Origin: Candidatus Moranbacteria bacterium CG23_combo_of_CG06-09_8_20_14_all_35_22
GTDB taxonomy: Bacteria; Patescibacteriota; Minisyncoccia; Moranbacterales; UBA2206
Assembly (NCBI GenBank): GCA_002772115.1
Contig: PCRW01000038.1
Coordinates: 1 to 6,462, forward strand
DNA: 6,462 bases
Direction of reading: 5' to 3'
In this document: piece by piece, positions 1 to 6,330 of the stretch
How positions within the stretch are numbered: the stretch's first letter is position 1
Layout of the letters: every line of letters begins with the position of its first letter
Notes under the pieces: model-generated
Seen by the model: only the letters and a program-made list of their open reading frames with translations
Database searches by the model: none
What the model was told of the DNA's origin: nothing
Translations under genes and position numbers: made by a program

Positions 1-431
1 AAATTGCCGGAAGTTTCCCCAGCCTTTATTATGTTGATCGAAAGATTGGAAAAAACATCTTTGTGTTTTTCCATTGAAGAAGAAAAAGGCATTCCGTCTT
101 CGATATCATTTATCATTTCTTGAATAACTTTTCTAAAATAAACATTGGGGGTTTGATCTTCAATAGCAGTAAGAGAAACAACAATCGGCACTCGCGCTTC
201 AATCAAGATTGCCAACTGGCGGAAAAAAACCACCAGTTCTTTTGCCACCACTCTGTCATAATATTTCAGAAAAGATTTCAACAAATCGCCTTCTGCATTT
301 TCTTCTCTGACACTTATCGGCAAAAGATCATTTTTTTGCAAAATTGCCACCGCCAATTCTTTGGAAGAAGCGTTGATAATGCCTTCTTTATATTCTCCTG
401 TTTTTGTTTTGGCTTTAAAATTAAATTTCAT
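1..431 (-). CDS. pilC: Type IV pilus inner-membrane platform protein PilC (T2SS F family), N-terminal part
   Basis: This is the first 143 residues of a GspF/PilC-family protein; the rest lies beyond the left edge. PilC is the polytopic membrane platform that couples the cytoplasmic ATPases PilB and PilT to pilin addition and removal. The start is the ATG at 431-429, opening with MKFNFKAKTKTGEYKEG, the usual short beta-rich opening of the family. A segment around residues 21-45 (SSKELAVAILQKNDLLPISV) follows. Then comes the first GspF domain: an ELVVFFRQLAILIEARVPIV segment at about 65-84, FRQLA-type helix and all, and near the cut the family-typical SINMIKAGETSGN at 131-143. No Shine-Dalgarno sequence precedes the start. 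It lies 56 nt downstream of pilT in the same direction. Identification is by family motifs and context; full length and membrane topology cannot be seen. Confidence 0.93.
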   Translation of the reverse strand, partial: MKFNFKAKTKTGEYKEGIINASSKELAVAILQKNDLLPISVREENAEGDLLKSFLKYYDRVVAKELVVFFRQLAILIEARVPIVVSLTAIEDQTPNVYFRKVIQEMINDIEDGMPFSSSMEKHKDVFSNLSINIIKAGETSGN

Positions 432-440
432 AATGTTTTA

Positions 441-469
441 ATATTAGCACAAATTATAATTAATGACAA
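441..469 (-). promoter_or_regulatory. Candidate sigma70-like promoter ahead of pilC
   Basis: In the 56-nt pilT-pilC gap, read on the minus strand, a TTGTCA box (complement of 464-469) is separated by 17 nt from TAATAT (complement of 441-446). A perfect TATAAT also lies between them (complement of 453-458), but with no good -35 at proper spacing. With the 17-nt pair, transcription would start only a few bases before the pilC ATG, giving an almost leaderless message. The gap is very AT-rich, so chance matches are likely. pilC could equally be read through from pilT. Confidence 0.25.
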
Positions 470-487
470 AAAAAATTCGGAAAAAAA

Positions 488-1558
488 TTAGTTTCGCATC
501 AGCATATCTAAATTTTTTCCGTCCTTGGCATAAGTCTTAGCCGTTTCCAAAGAAATTATGCCTTTTTTTACCAACTCGGCCAAAGACTTATCCATTGGTA
601 CCATTCCTTGATCAAGACTAGTTTCAATCACATTGTCAATTTGATACGGTTTATTTTCTCGAATGAGATTTTCAATGGCATGATTTTTGATCATTATTTC
701 CACCGCAGGAATTCTTCCACTATCAATTTTCGGTAAAAGCCTTTGCGAAACCACCGCCAAAAGAACATTAGCCAACTGCGATCTAATTTGATTTTGCTGA
801 TGGGCAGGAAAAACATCCACGATGCGGTCAATGGTTTGAGCACTATCATTGGTATGCAGTGTAGCAAAAATCAGGTGCCCCGTTTCCGCCGCCGTCAAAG
901 CTGTGCCAATAGTATCCAAATCTCTCATCTCTCCAAGCAAAATCACATTGGCATCTTCCCGAAAAATCGCCTTTAGCGCCAAAGGAAAAGAGGCGCTGTC
1001 TTGATAAACCTCTCTTTGTTCTATTATGCACCGGTCTTGCTCATAAATATATTCCACTGGATCCTCAATGGTTATAATATGTTTTTCTTGCGTTCGATTT
1101 ATCTGATTGATAATCGCCGCCAAAGTGGTTGATTTTCCATGTCCCGTCGGTCCAACCACCAGCACCAATCCTTGAGAAACTTTAGTGAAATCATACAAAA
1201 TTTCTGGCATACCCAACTCTTCCAATGTCTTGATATTGCTAGAAATTACTCTAAAAGCTACACTAATATAGCCCTGCTGAAAAAAAGCATTCACTCGAAA
1301 ACGAACTTTGTCTTCAAAGTTATAAGAAAAATCCGCCTGACCTTCTTTTAATAGTATCTTTTTTTTCTCCTCACTTATAATCACATCGCACATTTCTTTT
1401 GTATCTTCAGGAGTCAAGATGCTTTCTTGAGTAAAAGCTATCAGTTTTCCGTCTATACGATAGGTTGGATATCTTGCCACAGAAAGATGCAAATCAGACG
1501 CTCCTTGTTGGGCAGTGAGACGCAATAAATTTTTTATCCTTTGTTCCGCATGAGTCAT
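488..1558 (-). CDS. pilT: Type IV pilus retraction ATPase PilT
   Basis: This 356-residue cytoplasmic secretion ATPase is the usual PilT length. It should form a hexamer at the pilus base and drive depolymerisation of the fibre, powering retraction. The N-terminal PAS-like domain begins near residue 5, with the typical GASDLHLSVARYPTYRIDGKL at 19-39 and FRVNAFFQQG at 87-96. Walker A is GPTGHGKST at 136-144, the Asp box ITIEDPVEY at 162-170, Walker B NVILLGEMRD at 204-213, and the His box ETGHLIFATLHTN at 225-237. The C-terminal NLIRENK (297-303) and GMVPMDKSLAELVKKG (318-333) match the PilT-specific NLIREGK and GMQTMDQSL-type segments and separate it from PilB; there are no zinc cysteines. The ATG at 1558 is only 5 nt after the response regulator stop, so the two are very likely co-transcribed. 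No Shine-Dalgarno sequence is visible. Confidence 0.96.
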   Translation of the reverse strand: MTHAEQRIKNLLRLTAQQGASDLHLSVARYPTYRIDGKLIAFTQESILTPEDTKEMCDVIISEEKKKILLKEGQADFSYNFEDKVRFRVNAFFQQGYISVAFRVISSNIKTLEELGMPEILYDFTKVSQGLVLVVGPTGHGKSTTLAAIINQINRTQEKHIITIEDPVEYIYEQDRCIIEQREVYQDSASFPLALKAIFREDANVILLGEMRDLDTIGTALTAAETGHLIFATLHTNDSAQTIDRIVDVFPAHQQNQIRSQLANVLLAVVSQRLLPKIDSGRIPAVEIMIKNHAIENLIRENKPYQIDNVIETSLDQGMVPMDKSLAELVKKGIISLETAKTYAKDGKNLDMLMRN

Positions 1559-1563
1559 AATAA

Positions 1564-1944
1564 TTAGACTAAATATTTATTAATTTTTTCCATTACTTCT
1601 GAAGGAGTAAAATGAGACTTGATCAAATAATCCTTAGCGCCTAATTCAAAACCTTCTTGAATTTCTTCTTTTTGACTCAAATTGGTAAGCAGTACTACGG
1701 GAATTTTATTTAAATTATCATCCGCTTGTATTTTTTTGAGAACTTCCAGCCCGTCCATATATGGCATAATGATATCCAAAAGAATCAAATCCGGCTTCGC
1801 CCCATTTTCTAATTTTTTTATCGCTTCCGCTCCATTGACCGCTTTGATGACACTGATACCTTCTTTGGTTATTTTAGTTTCATAGATATCCATCACAAAA
1901 GAATCATCCTCTACTATCATTATGGTTTTTTTTGTTGCATTCAT
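1564..1944 (-). CDS. CheY-like single-domain response regulator
   Basis: A 126-residue stand-alone receiver domain with no output domain. The phosphorylation site is complete: acidic pair E12/D13 in MIVEDD, phospho-acceptor D57 in LILLDIIMPYMDG, conserved T87 in VVLLTNLS, and K109 in DYLIKSH. Such proteins take phosphate from a histidine kinase and act by protein-protein contact. It sits between the extension and retraction ATPase genes, 34 nt after pilB and 5 nt before pilT. By analogy with CheY-like PilG/PilH of Pseudomonas twitching systems it may tune pilus extension or retraction; that role is inferred from position only. No kinase gene is present in the window. The ATG at 1944 has an A/T-rich leader without a Shine-Dalgarno sequence. 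The domain call is secure; no specific gene name is justified. Confidence 0.93.
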   Translation of the reverse strand: MNATKKTIMIVEDDSFVMDIYETKITKEGISVIKAVNGAEAIKKLENGAKPDLILLDIIMPYMDGLEVLKKIQADDNLNKIPVVLLTNLSQKEEIQEGFELGAKDYLIKSHFTPSEVMEKINKYLV

Positions 1945-1978
1945 AATTTTATTATTGATAAAAATATTTAGTTTTAGC

Positions 1979-3676
1979 TTAACTATTCTCCTCTTCTAAT
2001 ATTATACTTCCTTCTGTCGCTCTGTCTACCTCTTCAATCGTGGTAAGTCCCTTGATTATTTTCAATATTCCATCTTGTTTAATAGTTAGGATTCCCAAAG
2101 TTTCCCTTTCTTTGTTGATAAGGTCTTCACTTCCTTTACTTTCCGTAATTATATTTTTGATATTTTCGTTAATTGGAACCGCTTCATAAATCGCCAACCG
2201 ACCACGCAGTCCCGTACCATTGCATTTGTCGCATCCTTTGCCATGATAAAATTTTATCTCTTTTACCAAATCAATTCCATATTTTTTCAATTCGTCTTGG
2301 GAAATATTTTTAATTTCCTGTTCTATGACTTTTTTTATCGATTCAGGAACTTTCTTTTCTTCTTTGCAATTTTCACATATTTTTCGCACTAATCGTTGAG
2401 CCACAACAATGCGAAAAGAAGATGCAAGAAGAAACGGCTCGATTTGCATATCGATAAGCCGAGGAATGGCCCCTATAGCTGTGTTAGTATGTAGCGTTGA
2501 AAACATCAAATGTCCCGTAAGCGCCGCGTGCACTGCTAACTCCGCCGTTTCACTGTCACGAATTTCTCCTACCATTATAACATTAGGGTCTTGACGCAAA
2601 ATTGTGCGCAGGCCTGATGCAAAAGTATAACCTATTTCTGGTTTGATCTGACTTTGATTTAGTCCTTCAATATTATATTCAATCGGATCTTCCAAAGTAA
2701 TAATATTTCTTTCTTCGATATTTAATATTTTCAAAAGCGCATAGAGAGAAGTGGATTTGCCCGATCCAGTCGGACCGGTAAAAAGTATCATTCCGTAAGT
2801 TTCTTTCAAGGCTTTTTTCACATTTTCCAAAGCGGTACCAAAAAGTCCCAGTGCTTCAATGTTGGCCAGTCCCTGATCTTTGTCCAAAATTCTCATCACC
2901 ACTTTTTCTCCGGAAATCACCGGCAAAGTGGAAACACGAAAATCTATTTCTTTGCCTTCGGTGGTAATTCGAAACCGACCATCTTGCGGTTTTCTTTTTT
3001 CATCAATTTTCAAATTAGCTAAAATTTTTATTCTGGAAATTACCGCCGGTCCAATTTCTTTGGGCATAATGAGACTCACATGCAAAATTCCATCCACCCG
3101 AAATCTCACTCGATAATCTTTGTCCATCGGCTCAATATGGATATCACTAGCATTCCCTTCCACCGCATGCCCAACGATCACTTCCACCAGTTTAGTCACA
3201 GGAGCATCTTTTAGAAATTCGGCTTGTTTTTCATTTTTTTCTAAAGAATCTTTTTCATCAAAAATCACTTCCTGTTTAAATGATTTTACCGCTTCTTTGA
3301 GCGCTTCCGCCGGACTTCCATATTGATCAATAATATTGCGAAAAACTTCTTCATTGGCAAGATAAACATCCAGTTCAATATTTTCTTTTTCTGCTACGAA
3401 GCGCAAGGCATTCAAGGCTCCCATATCTTTCGGGTTAACCATAGCAATTTTTACCAAATCACCAACTCTTTCAAAAGCGGCTAGCTTATATTTTTCGGAA
3501 ACTTCCTTGGGAATCAAGCTTATCACATCATCTTTTATCTTCTTAGGAGCTTTACTTAAACTAGCGATTTTTTTATATTCTTCCGAATAAATATTGATAT
3601 TACTTTTTGTTTTTTTGTTCTCGTTCGATACCGCGATCGGGCTTGCTTGTCCGCTAGAAAGCGATTTATTTTGCAT
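1979..3676 (-). CDS. pilB: Type IV pilus extension ATPase PilB (GspE family)
   Basis: A 565-residue secretion ATPase, the normal length for PilB. It hydrolyses ATP at the cytoplasmic face of the platform to add pilins. After a polar leader of about 30 residues comes an MshEN/GspE N-terminal domain (about 33-125, with LIPKEVSEKYKLAAFER at 54-70). The central domain has NASDIHIEP at 175-183 and RFRVDGILH at 191-199. Walker A is GPTGSGKST at 301-309, the Asp box ITLEDPIEY at 326-334, Walker B NVIMVGEIRD at 365-374, and the His box LTGHLMFSTLHTN at 386-398. A CxxC pair at C434/C437 and another at C482/C485 (GCDKCNGTGLRGR) form the zinc-binding motif seen in PilB/GspE and absent from PilT. The ATG at 3676 follows pilO by 35 nt, with no Shine-Dalgarno sequence but a small AT hairpin (3679-3694) in the gap. 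GspE of a type II system is the alternative; the pilMNO and pilT neighbours favour PilB. Confidence 0.96.
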   Translation of the reverse strand: MQNKSLSSGQASPIAVSNENKKTKSNINIYSEEYKKIASLSKAPKKIKDDVISLIPKEVSEKYKLAAFERVGDLVKIAMVNPKDMGALNALRFVAEKENIELDVYLANEEVFRNIIDQYGSPAEALKEAVKSFKQEVIFDEKDSLEKNEKQAEFLKDAPVTKLVEVIVGHAVEGNASDIHIEPMDKDYRVRFRVDGILHVSLIMPKEIGPAVISRIKILANLKIDEKRKPQDGRFRITTEGKEIDFRVSTLPVISGEKVVMRILDKDQGLANIEALGLFGTALENVKKALKETYGMILFTGPTGSGKSTSLYALLKILNIEERNIITLEDPIEYNIEGLNQSQIKPEIGYTFASGLRTILRQDPNVIMVGEIRDSETAELAVHAALTGHLMFSTLHTNTAIGAIPRLIDMQIEPFLLASSFRIVVAQRLVRKICENCKEEKKVPESIKKVIEQEIKNISQDELKKYGIDLVKEIKFYHGKGCDKCNGTGLRGRLAIYEAVPINENIKNIITESKGSEDLINKERETLGILTIKQDGILKIIKGLTTIEEVDRATEGSIILEEENS

Positions 3677-3711
3677 AATTTTAGAAAACTAAAAATAAAG
3701 AAGTGCGGAAA

Positions 3712-4479
3712 CTATGGAAGAAAAATATTGCTTTTTCCTTTTTGCTCAACATTGACCTGAAAACTGTTAGAATTTTTTTGATTCTTTATCGCATCGACAA
3801 CTGCAGTTTCCAATTTATTGTTTAGAAAAATGGAATCTCCAGCATTCATATTATTTATCGGCATTTTTTTGAAAAAATTAAATTCCACTGATGCGCTCAC
3901 AAGCAAATTGTCATCCAAAACTCCGGCTTCGTTTTTATTCCTATCGATTTTCAACTGTCCCAAATTATTATTTCGATTCAATCTTTCCAGGCTAATTAAG
4001 AAATTTTTTACTTTTTCATAATTGCCCAGCAACTTTATTTCTGTTTCCAAATTTTTCGCCTTAGGCGCTGTTTTTGAAACTTCTGTTAAAGGCAATTCCC
4101 CGCCAGCGTTCATTTCTAAATCATCCGAAATGATATTTTCACTTTTCGACTGGCTACTAATAGTTGCTTCAAAAAGAAGCAGGCCAGAAGAAGAAGCAAG
4201 GCCATTTAGACTGCTAATTATTTCTTCTTCTTTTATATTTTGCGGAATAAAAGAATAGAGAAGGCTTTTATCTGCAAAAGAAGCAATCTGCGTTGAAAGA
4301 TCATTAATATTTTTGTTCTTTTTTTGCAAATCAGCCAATTTGATTTGTTCATTTTTTAGCTTGGCATAATTTTCTTTTATTCCATTAGCTCCATTGGAAT
4401 ATTGAGGGTAAACTAAGCCGATAAAGACTGACACGGCGATTACTATTAGAAGCGGAATTAGTAATATTTTTGCTTTCAT
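3712..4479 (-). CDS. pilO: Type IV pilus assembly protein PilO
   Basis: A 255-residue bitopic inner-membrane protein. One hydrophobic segment lies at about 4-23 after a minimal cytoplasmic tip. A predicted coiled coil follows at about 31-58 (rich in K/N/E/L), then an extracytoplasmic ferredoxin-like region. Family-typical stretches are FIPQNIKEEEIISSLNGLAS at 77-96 (IP...EEII..L), GLLLFEA at 99-105, GNYEKVKNFLISLERLNR at 152-169, and the final strand LLVSASVEFNFF at 192-203. PilO pairs with PilN in the alignment complex that links PilM to the periplasmic or outer side. After the last strand there is a polar tail of about 50 residues (208-255) that I cannot assign; similar tails vary in this family. 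The ATG at 4479 is 9 nt after the pilN stop, so the two are probably translationally linked. There is no Shine-Dalgarno sequence. It is the only complete gene here ending in TAG. Confidence 0.88.
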   Translation of the reverse strand: MKAKILLIPLLIVIAVSVFIGLVYPQYSNGANGIKENYAKLKNEQIKLADLQKKNKNINDLSTQIASFADKSLLYSFIPQNIKEEEIISSLNGLASSSGLLLFEATISSQSKSENIISDDLEMNAGGELPLTEVSKTAPKAKNLETEIKLLGNYEKVKNFLISLERLNRNNNLGQLKIDRNKNEAGVLDDNLLVSASVEFNFFKKMPINNMNAGDSIFLNNKLETAVVDAIKNQKNSNSFQVNVEQKGKSNIFLP

Positions 4480-4488
4480 ATTTTTTAT

Positions 4489-5013
4489 TTATTTTATTAT
4501 TAAATCTAGCTCGAAATTAAATTTGCTCGGGTTTTTCTGATCCATAATGCTTTGACCTGGGATAACGGTAGAAAAATAATTATTCTGTTTGAAACTTAGA
4601 ATTTGTTTGGCGATTGTCTGAAAGCTGTCGCCTACACAAGAGATAGTTATTGTTTTATCGTCCTTACCGTATTCCAAGGAATTTACATAAACTGAAGGCA
4701 AAATAGAACTTTCTATTTGAGCTAAGGTATCCGGCATAGATTTATTTTCTTTCATAGCTTTTTCCGCTACATCGCTTCTGTTTTTAAAATCAAGAATTTC
4801 TCCACCATTACCAGCTAAAAATTTATCGTTTTCAATTTTATTCTCCGCCTGAACTGCTTTTATTTTTGATAAAATCACTTGGTTTGAGGCAAAAAGCGCT
4901 CCGTACAATATTATCACTCCTAATACAATAAGCATTGAGAAAAACAAGCCCTTACCAATTGGACTGGCACTTGTTCTTGAAACATTTTCCGTTGACAAAT
5001 TTATGTTTGACAT
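4489..5013 (-). CDS. pilN: Type IV pilus assembly protein PilN
   Basis: A 174-residue bitopic membrane protein. A cytoplasmic tip of about 22 residues precedes a hydrophobic segment at about 23-42 (LFFSMLIVLGVIILYGALF), then a charged helix likely to be coiled coil (45-66), then a small alpha/beta domain ending in FNFELDLIIK. The tip contains INLS (residues 4-7), which resembles the start of the INLLP-type motif by which PilN binds the PilM groove, but the LLP part is not conserved. Position after pilM and before pilO, size and topology support PilN; sequence similarity alone would be weak, as is usual for this family. The start is firm: an in-frame TAA lies 9 nt upstream of the ATG at 5013. 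That ATG is preceded by the G-rich arm of palindromic copy E1, the only ribosome-binding-like sequence available. Confidence 0.87.
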   Translation of the reverse strand: MSNINLSTENVSRTSASPIGKGLFFSMLIVLGVIILYGALFASNQVILSKIKAVQAENKIENDKFLAGNGGEILDFKNRSDVAEKAMKENKSMPDTLAQIESSILPSVYVNSLEYGKDDKTITISCVGDSFQTIAKQILSFKQNNYFSTVIPGQSIMDQKNPSKFNFELDLIIK

Positions 5014-5022
5014 ATTTTTTTA

Positions 5023-5031
5023 TCCCCCACC
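5023..5031 (-). promoter_or_regulatory. G-rich candidate ribosome-binding site of pilN within the E1 arm
   Basis: Read on the minus strand this is GGTGGGGGA, with 10 nt between its last G and the pilN ATG. It could pair with a CCUCC-type anti-Shine-Dalgarno with G-U pairs. It is also the distal end of the 21-bp stem of E1, so folding of the full element would hide it. The other five starts lack any such sequence. A ribosome-binding role is inferred; spacing is slightly long. Confidence 0.45.
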
Positions 5032-5087
5032 ACTTTTGGCTTGCAAAGATTTATTTTTAAAATAAATCTTAAATATTCTGTTGCTTT

Positions 5088-5117
5088 TTTAAATTTAATC
5101 AAGCTAACGAAAGTCAA
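5088..5117 (-). promoter_or_regulatory. Weak promoter-like boxes inside E1, pointing toward pilN
   Basis: On the minus strand TTGACT (complement of 5112-5117) lies 18 nt before TTTAAA (5088-5093). The same boxes and spacing recur in E2 although several bases between them differ. The -10 box matches the consensus at only four of six positions and the region is AT-rich. A transcript starting here would lack the far arm of the hairpin, leaving the G-rich site ahead of pilN unpaired. Confidence 0.2.
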
Positions 5118-5157
5118 AAGTGGTGGGGGATGAATTTATTTTATTTAATTAATTATT

Positions 5158-6222
5158 TTATTTTTCTCTCAAATTTTCTATTCCTTTAAGCGCCAATCCC
5201 AGAGCTATAGAAAACTGGCTTTTTATTTTTTCCAGCACCGGTTCCAGTTTTTTGTCATATTCAATCCGACTTAGCGGATTGCCGAGAATTGTTTTTACTC
5301 CCAATTTTTCCTGAATGAATTTTTCCAAGCCATTCATTTTCACCGTTCCACCAGAAAGAATGAGTGCATCAACTTGTGAACCATTTTCATTTTTTGGCAA
5401 AGCATTGATAATTCTGGATATTTCTCCAATAATCAATTCCAGCGACGAAAAATTCAAATTATATTCCACTCCAAAAAAATTATCTCCGGAAACTTTCATC
5501 ATTTCCGCTTTTTCTTCAGTGATGCCAAGACTTTTGGCAATAGTTCTGGTGATATCGCTTCCACCGGAATCAATATTGCGATTAGCTTTGATGATACCTT
5601 TTTCTGCATAAATAATATTGCAAACTCTCCAACCGATATCCACAATTATGAAATTGCCCAAATCATTGCCAACCAAAGAATCAACCATAGCTAAATTTTC
5701 CATTTCAATGCCTTTTAGTTTAAGTCCGGAATTTTTGATAATTTTTTCATAAGTTAAGATTTTATTTTTTGAAGCGGCCACCAAAAGAACTTGGACATTT
5801 TTATTGGCCGTCCCTTCTTTTTTTTCATTCTTGATTATCTCCCAGCTGGTCACCACTTCATCCAATGAAGTCGGAATATATTTATGTGCTTCAAATTTGA
5901 TAGCTTGTTCCATATCCTCCAGCGTCATAGCCGGAAAATCAATGAGCGTTATCAATCCGCCAAAAGACGGGATTGATACATAAACTTTTTTAGCCTTGAA
6001 TTTGCCAGTTTTTATAATTTTTCTTATGTATTCTGGAATAGCTGTTTCAAAATAGCTTGAACCGACGCTTTTATTTTTCTGGGAAATATCCGGAATTGTT
6101 ATCCAAGCATAATTGGAAAGATATGGTTTTCCAGAATTCAATTCCAGCTCCACTATCTTCAATGTTGAAGCGCCAATGTCAATACCCAAAACTTTTTTTC
6201 CGCCAAAATCAAAATCAAACAT
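5158..6222 (-). CDS. pilM: Type IV pilus assembly protein PilM (actin-like ATPase)
   Basis: A 354-residue cytoplasmic protein of the FtsA/MreB/actin fold, the normal PilM length. It binds nucleotide and the cytoplasmic tip of PilN, linking the ATPase motors to the PilN-PilO alignment complex. Phosphate-1 motif VLGIDIGASTLKIVEL is at 11-26, phosphate-2 FIIVDIGWRVCNI at 191-203, and adenosine motif LILSGGTVKMNGL at 287-299. FPAMTLEDMEQAIKFEAHKY at 96-115 and the C-terminal NPLSRI...SIALGLALKG are typical of PilM. The phosphate-2 loop has W198/R199 where small residues are more usual. I chose the ATG at 6222 (MFDFDFGGKKVLGIDIG), the usual PilM opening. A longer in-frame reading from TTG at 6330 would translate the palindromic element into a non-conserved lysine-rich leader. 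The G-rich arm of E2 sits 11 nt upstream. It stops 144 nt before pilN and probably leads the operon. Confidence 0.95.
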   Translation of the reverse strand: MFDFDFGGKKVLGIDIGASTLKIVELELNSGKPYLSNYAWITIPDISQKNKSVGSSYFETAIPEYIRKIIKTGKFKAKKVYVSIPSFGGLITLIDFPAMTLEDMEQAIKFEAHKYIPTSLDEVVTSWEIIKNEKKEGTANKNVQVLLVAASKNKILTYEKIIKNSGLKLKGIEMENLAMVDSLVGNDLGNFIIVDIGWRVCNIIYAEKGIIKANRNIDSGGSDITRTIAKSLGITEEKAEMMKVSGDNFFGVEYNLNFSSLELIIGEISRIINALPKNENGSQVDALILSGGTVKMNGLEKFIQEKLGVKTILGNPLSRIEYDKKLEPVLEKIKSQFSIALGLALKGIENLREK

Positions 6223-6232
6223 TTTTATTTTA

Positions 6233-6241
6233 TCCCCCACC
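6233..6241 (-). promoter_or_regulatory. G-rich candidate ribosome-binding site of pilM within the E2 arm
   Basis: GGTGGGGGA on the minus strand, with 11 nt of A/T-only sequence between its last G and the chosen pilM ATG. The same bases form the base of the perfect 21-bp stem of E2. Its matching location ahead of pilN strengthens the case for a shared role and supports the start at 6222 over the longer reading. The ribosome-binding role itself is inferred. Confidence 0.45.
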
Positions 6242-6300
6242 ACTTTTGACTTGTAAAGATTTATTTTTTTAGAATTAATCTTAAAACATGCTATTGCTTT

Positions 6301-6330
6301 TTTAAATGTAACTAAGTTAACGAAAGTCAA
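6301..6330 (-). promoter_or_regulatory. Weak promoter-like boxes inside E2, pointing toward pilM
   Basis: TTGACT (complement of 6325-6330) lies 18 nt before TTTAAA (6301-6306), matching E1. The -10 box is poor. On the opposite strand, the left arm of E2 also carries TTGACT followed after 18 nt by TAGAAT (6271-6274 region), but that pair is not kept in E1. Both are low-confidence string matches. Confidence 0.2.

Larger units (their letters stand above)
5022..5131. repeat. Palindromic element copy E1 (terminal and inner inverted repeats) between pilM and pilN
   Basis: A 110-bp element. Its arms at 5022-5042 and 5111-5131 are inverted repeats of 21 bp with one mismatch at 5039 (G opposite T on the plus strand, a wobble pair in plus-strand RNA but A opposite C in the pilus mRNA). 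The outer end of each arm carries the ATCCCCCACCACTTTT motif or its complement. Inside, 5046-5070 is a second perfect AT-rich inverted repeat (12 bp, 1-nt centre). A near copy lies at 6232-6344 with about 85% identity by eye. The arms and the following GAAT are the best conserved part, while the middle differs and carries a 3-nt length change. No target-site duplication is evident. It fills most of the 144-nt pilM-pilN gap and ends 8 nt before the pilN ATG. It could be a hairpin leader or a MITE-like repeat. Confidence 0.93.

Noticed and set aside
120..491. Plus-strand open frame of 123 codons
   Set aside because: It lies antisense to pilC and the pilT-pilC gap; its translation is low-complexity and Phe/Asn rich with no family features, while the minus strand encodes clear PilC motifs.
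846..1031. Second minus-strand frame inside pilT
   Set aside because: It overlaps the conserved Asp-box to Walker B region of pilT in another frame and has no recognisable content.
1979..3676. GspE of a type II secretion system rather than PilB
   Set aside because: The ATPase alone cannot decide, but a PilT retraction ATPase and pilM/N/O in the same operon point to a type IV pilus.
5022..5131. Rho-independent terminator between pilM and pilN
   Set aside because: The hairpin is long and G-rich but is followed by A-rich sequence on the minus strand and by mixed GAATTTATTTT on the plus strand, not a U-tract directly after the stem; the loop of about 68 nt is also too large.
6223..6330. N-terminal extension of pilM starting at TTG 6330
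   Set aside because: It would translate the palindromic element into a 36-residue leader not expected in PilM; the downstream ATG at 6222 begins the canonical actin-like fold and has a G-rich site upstream.
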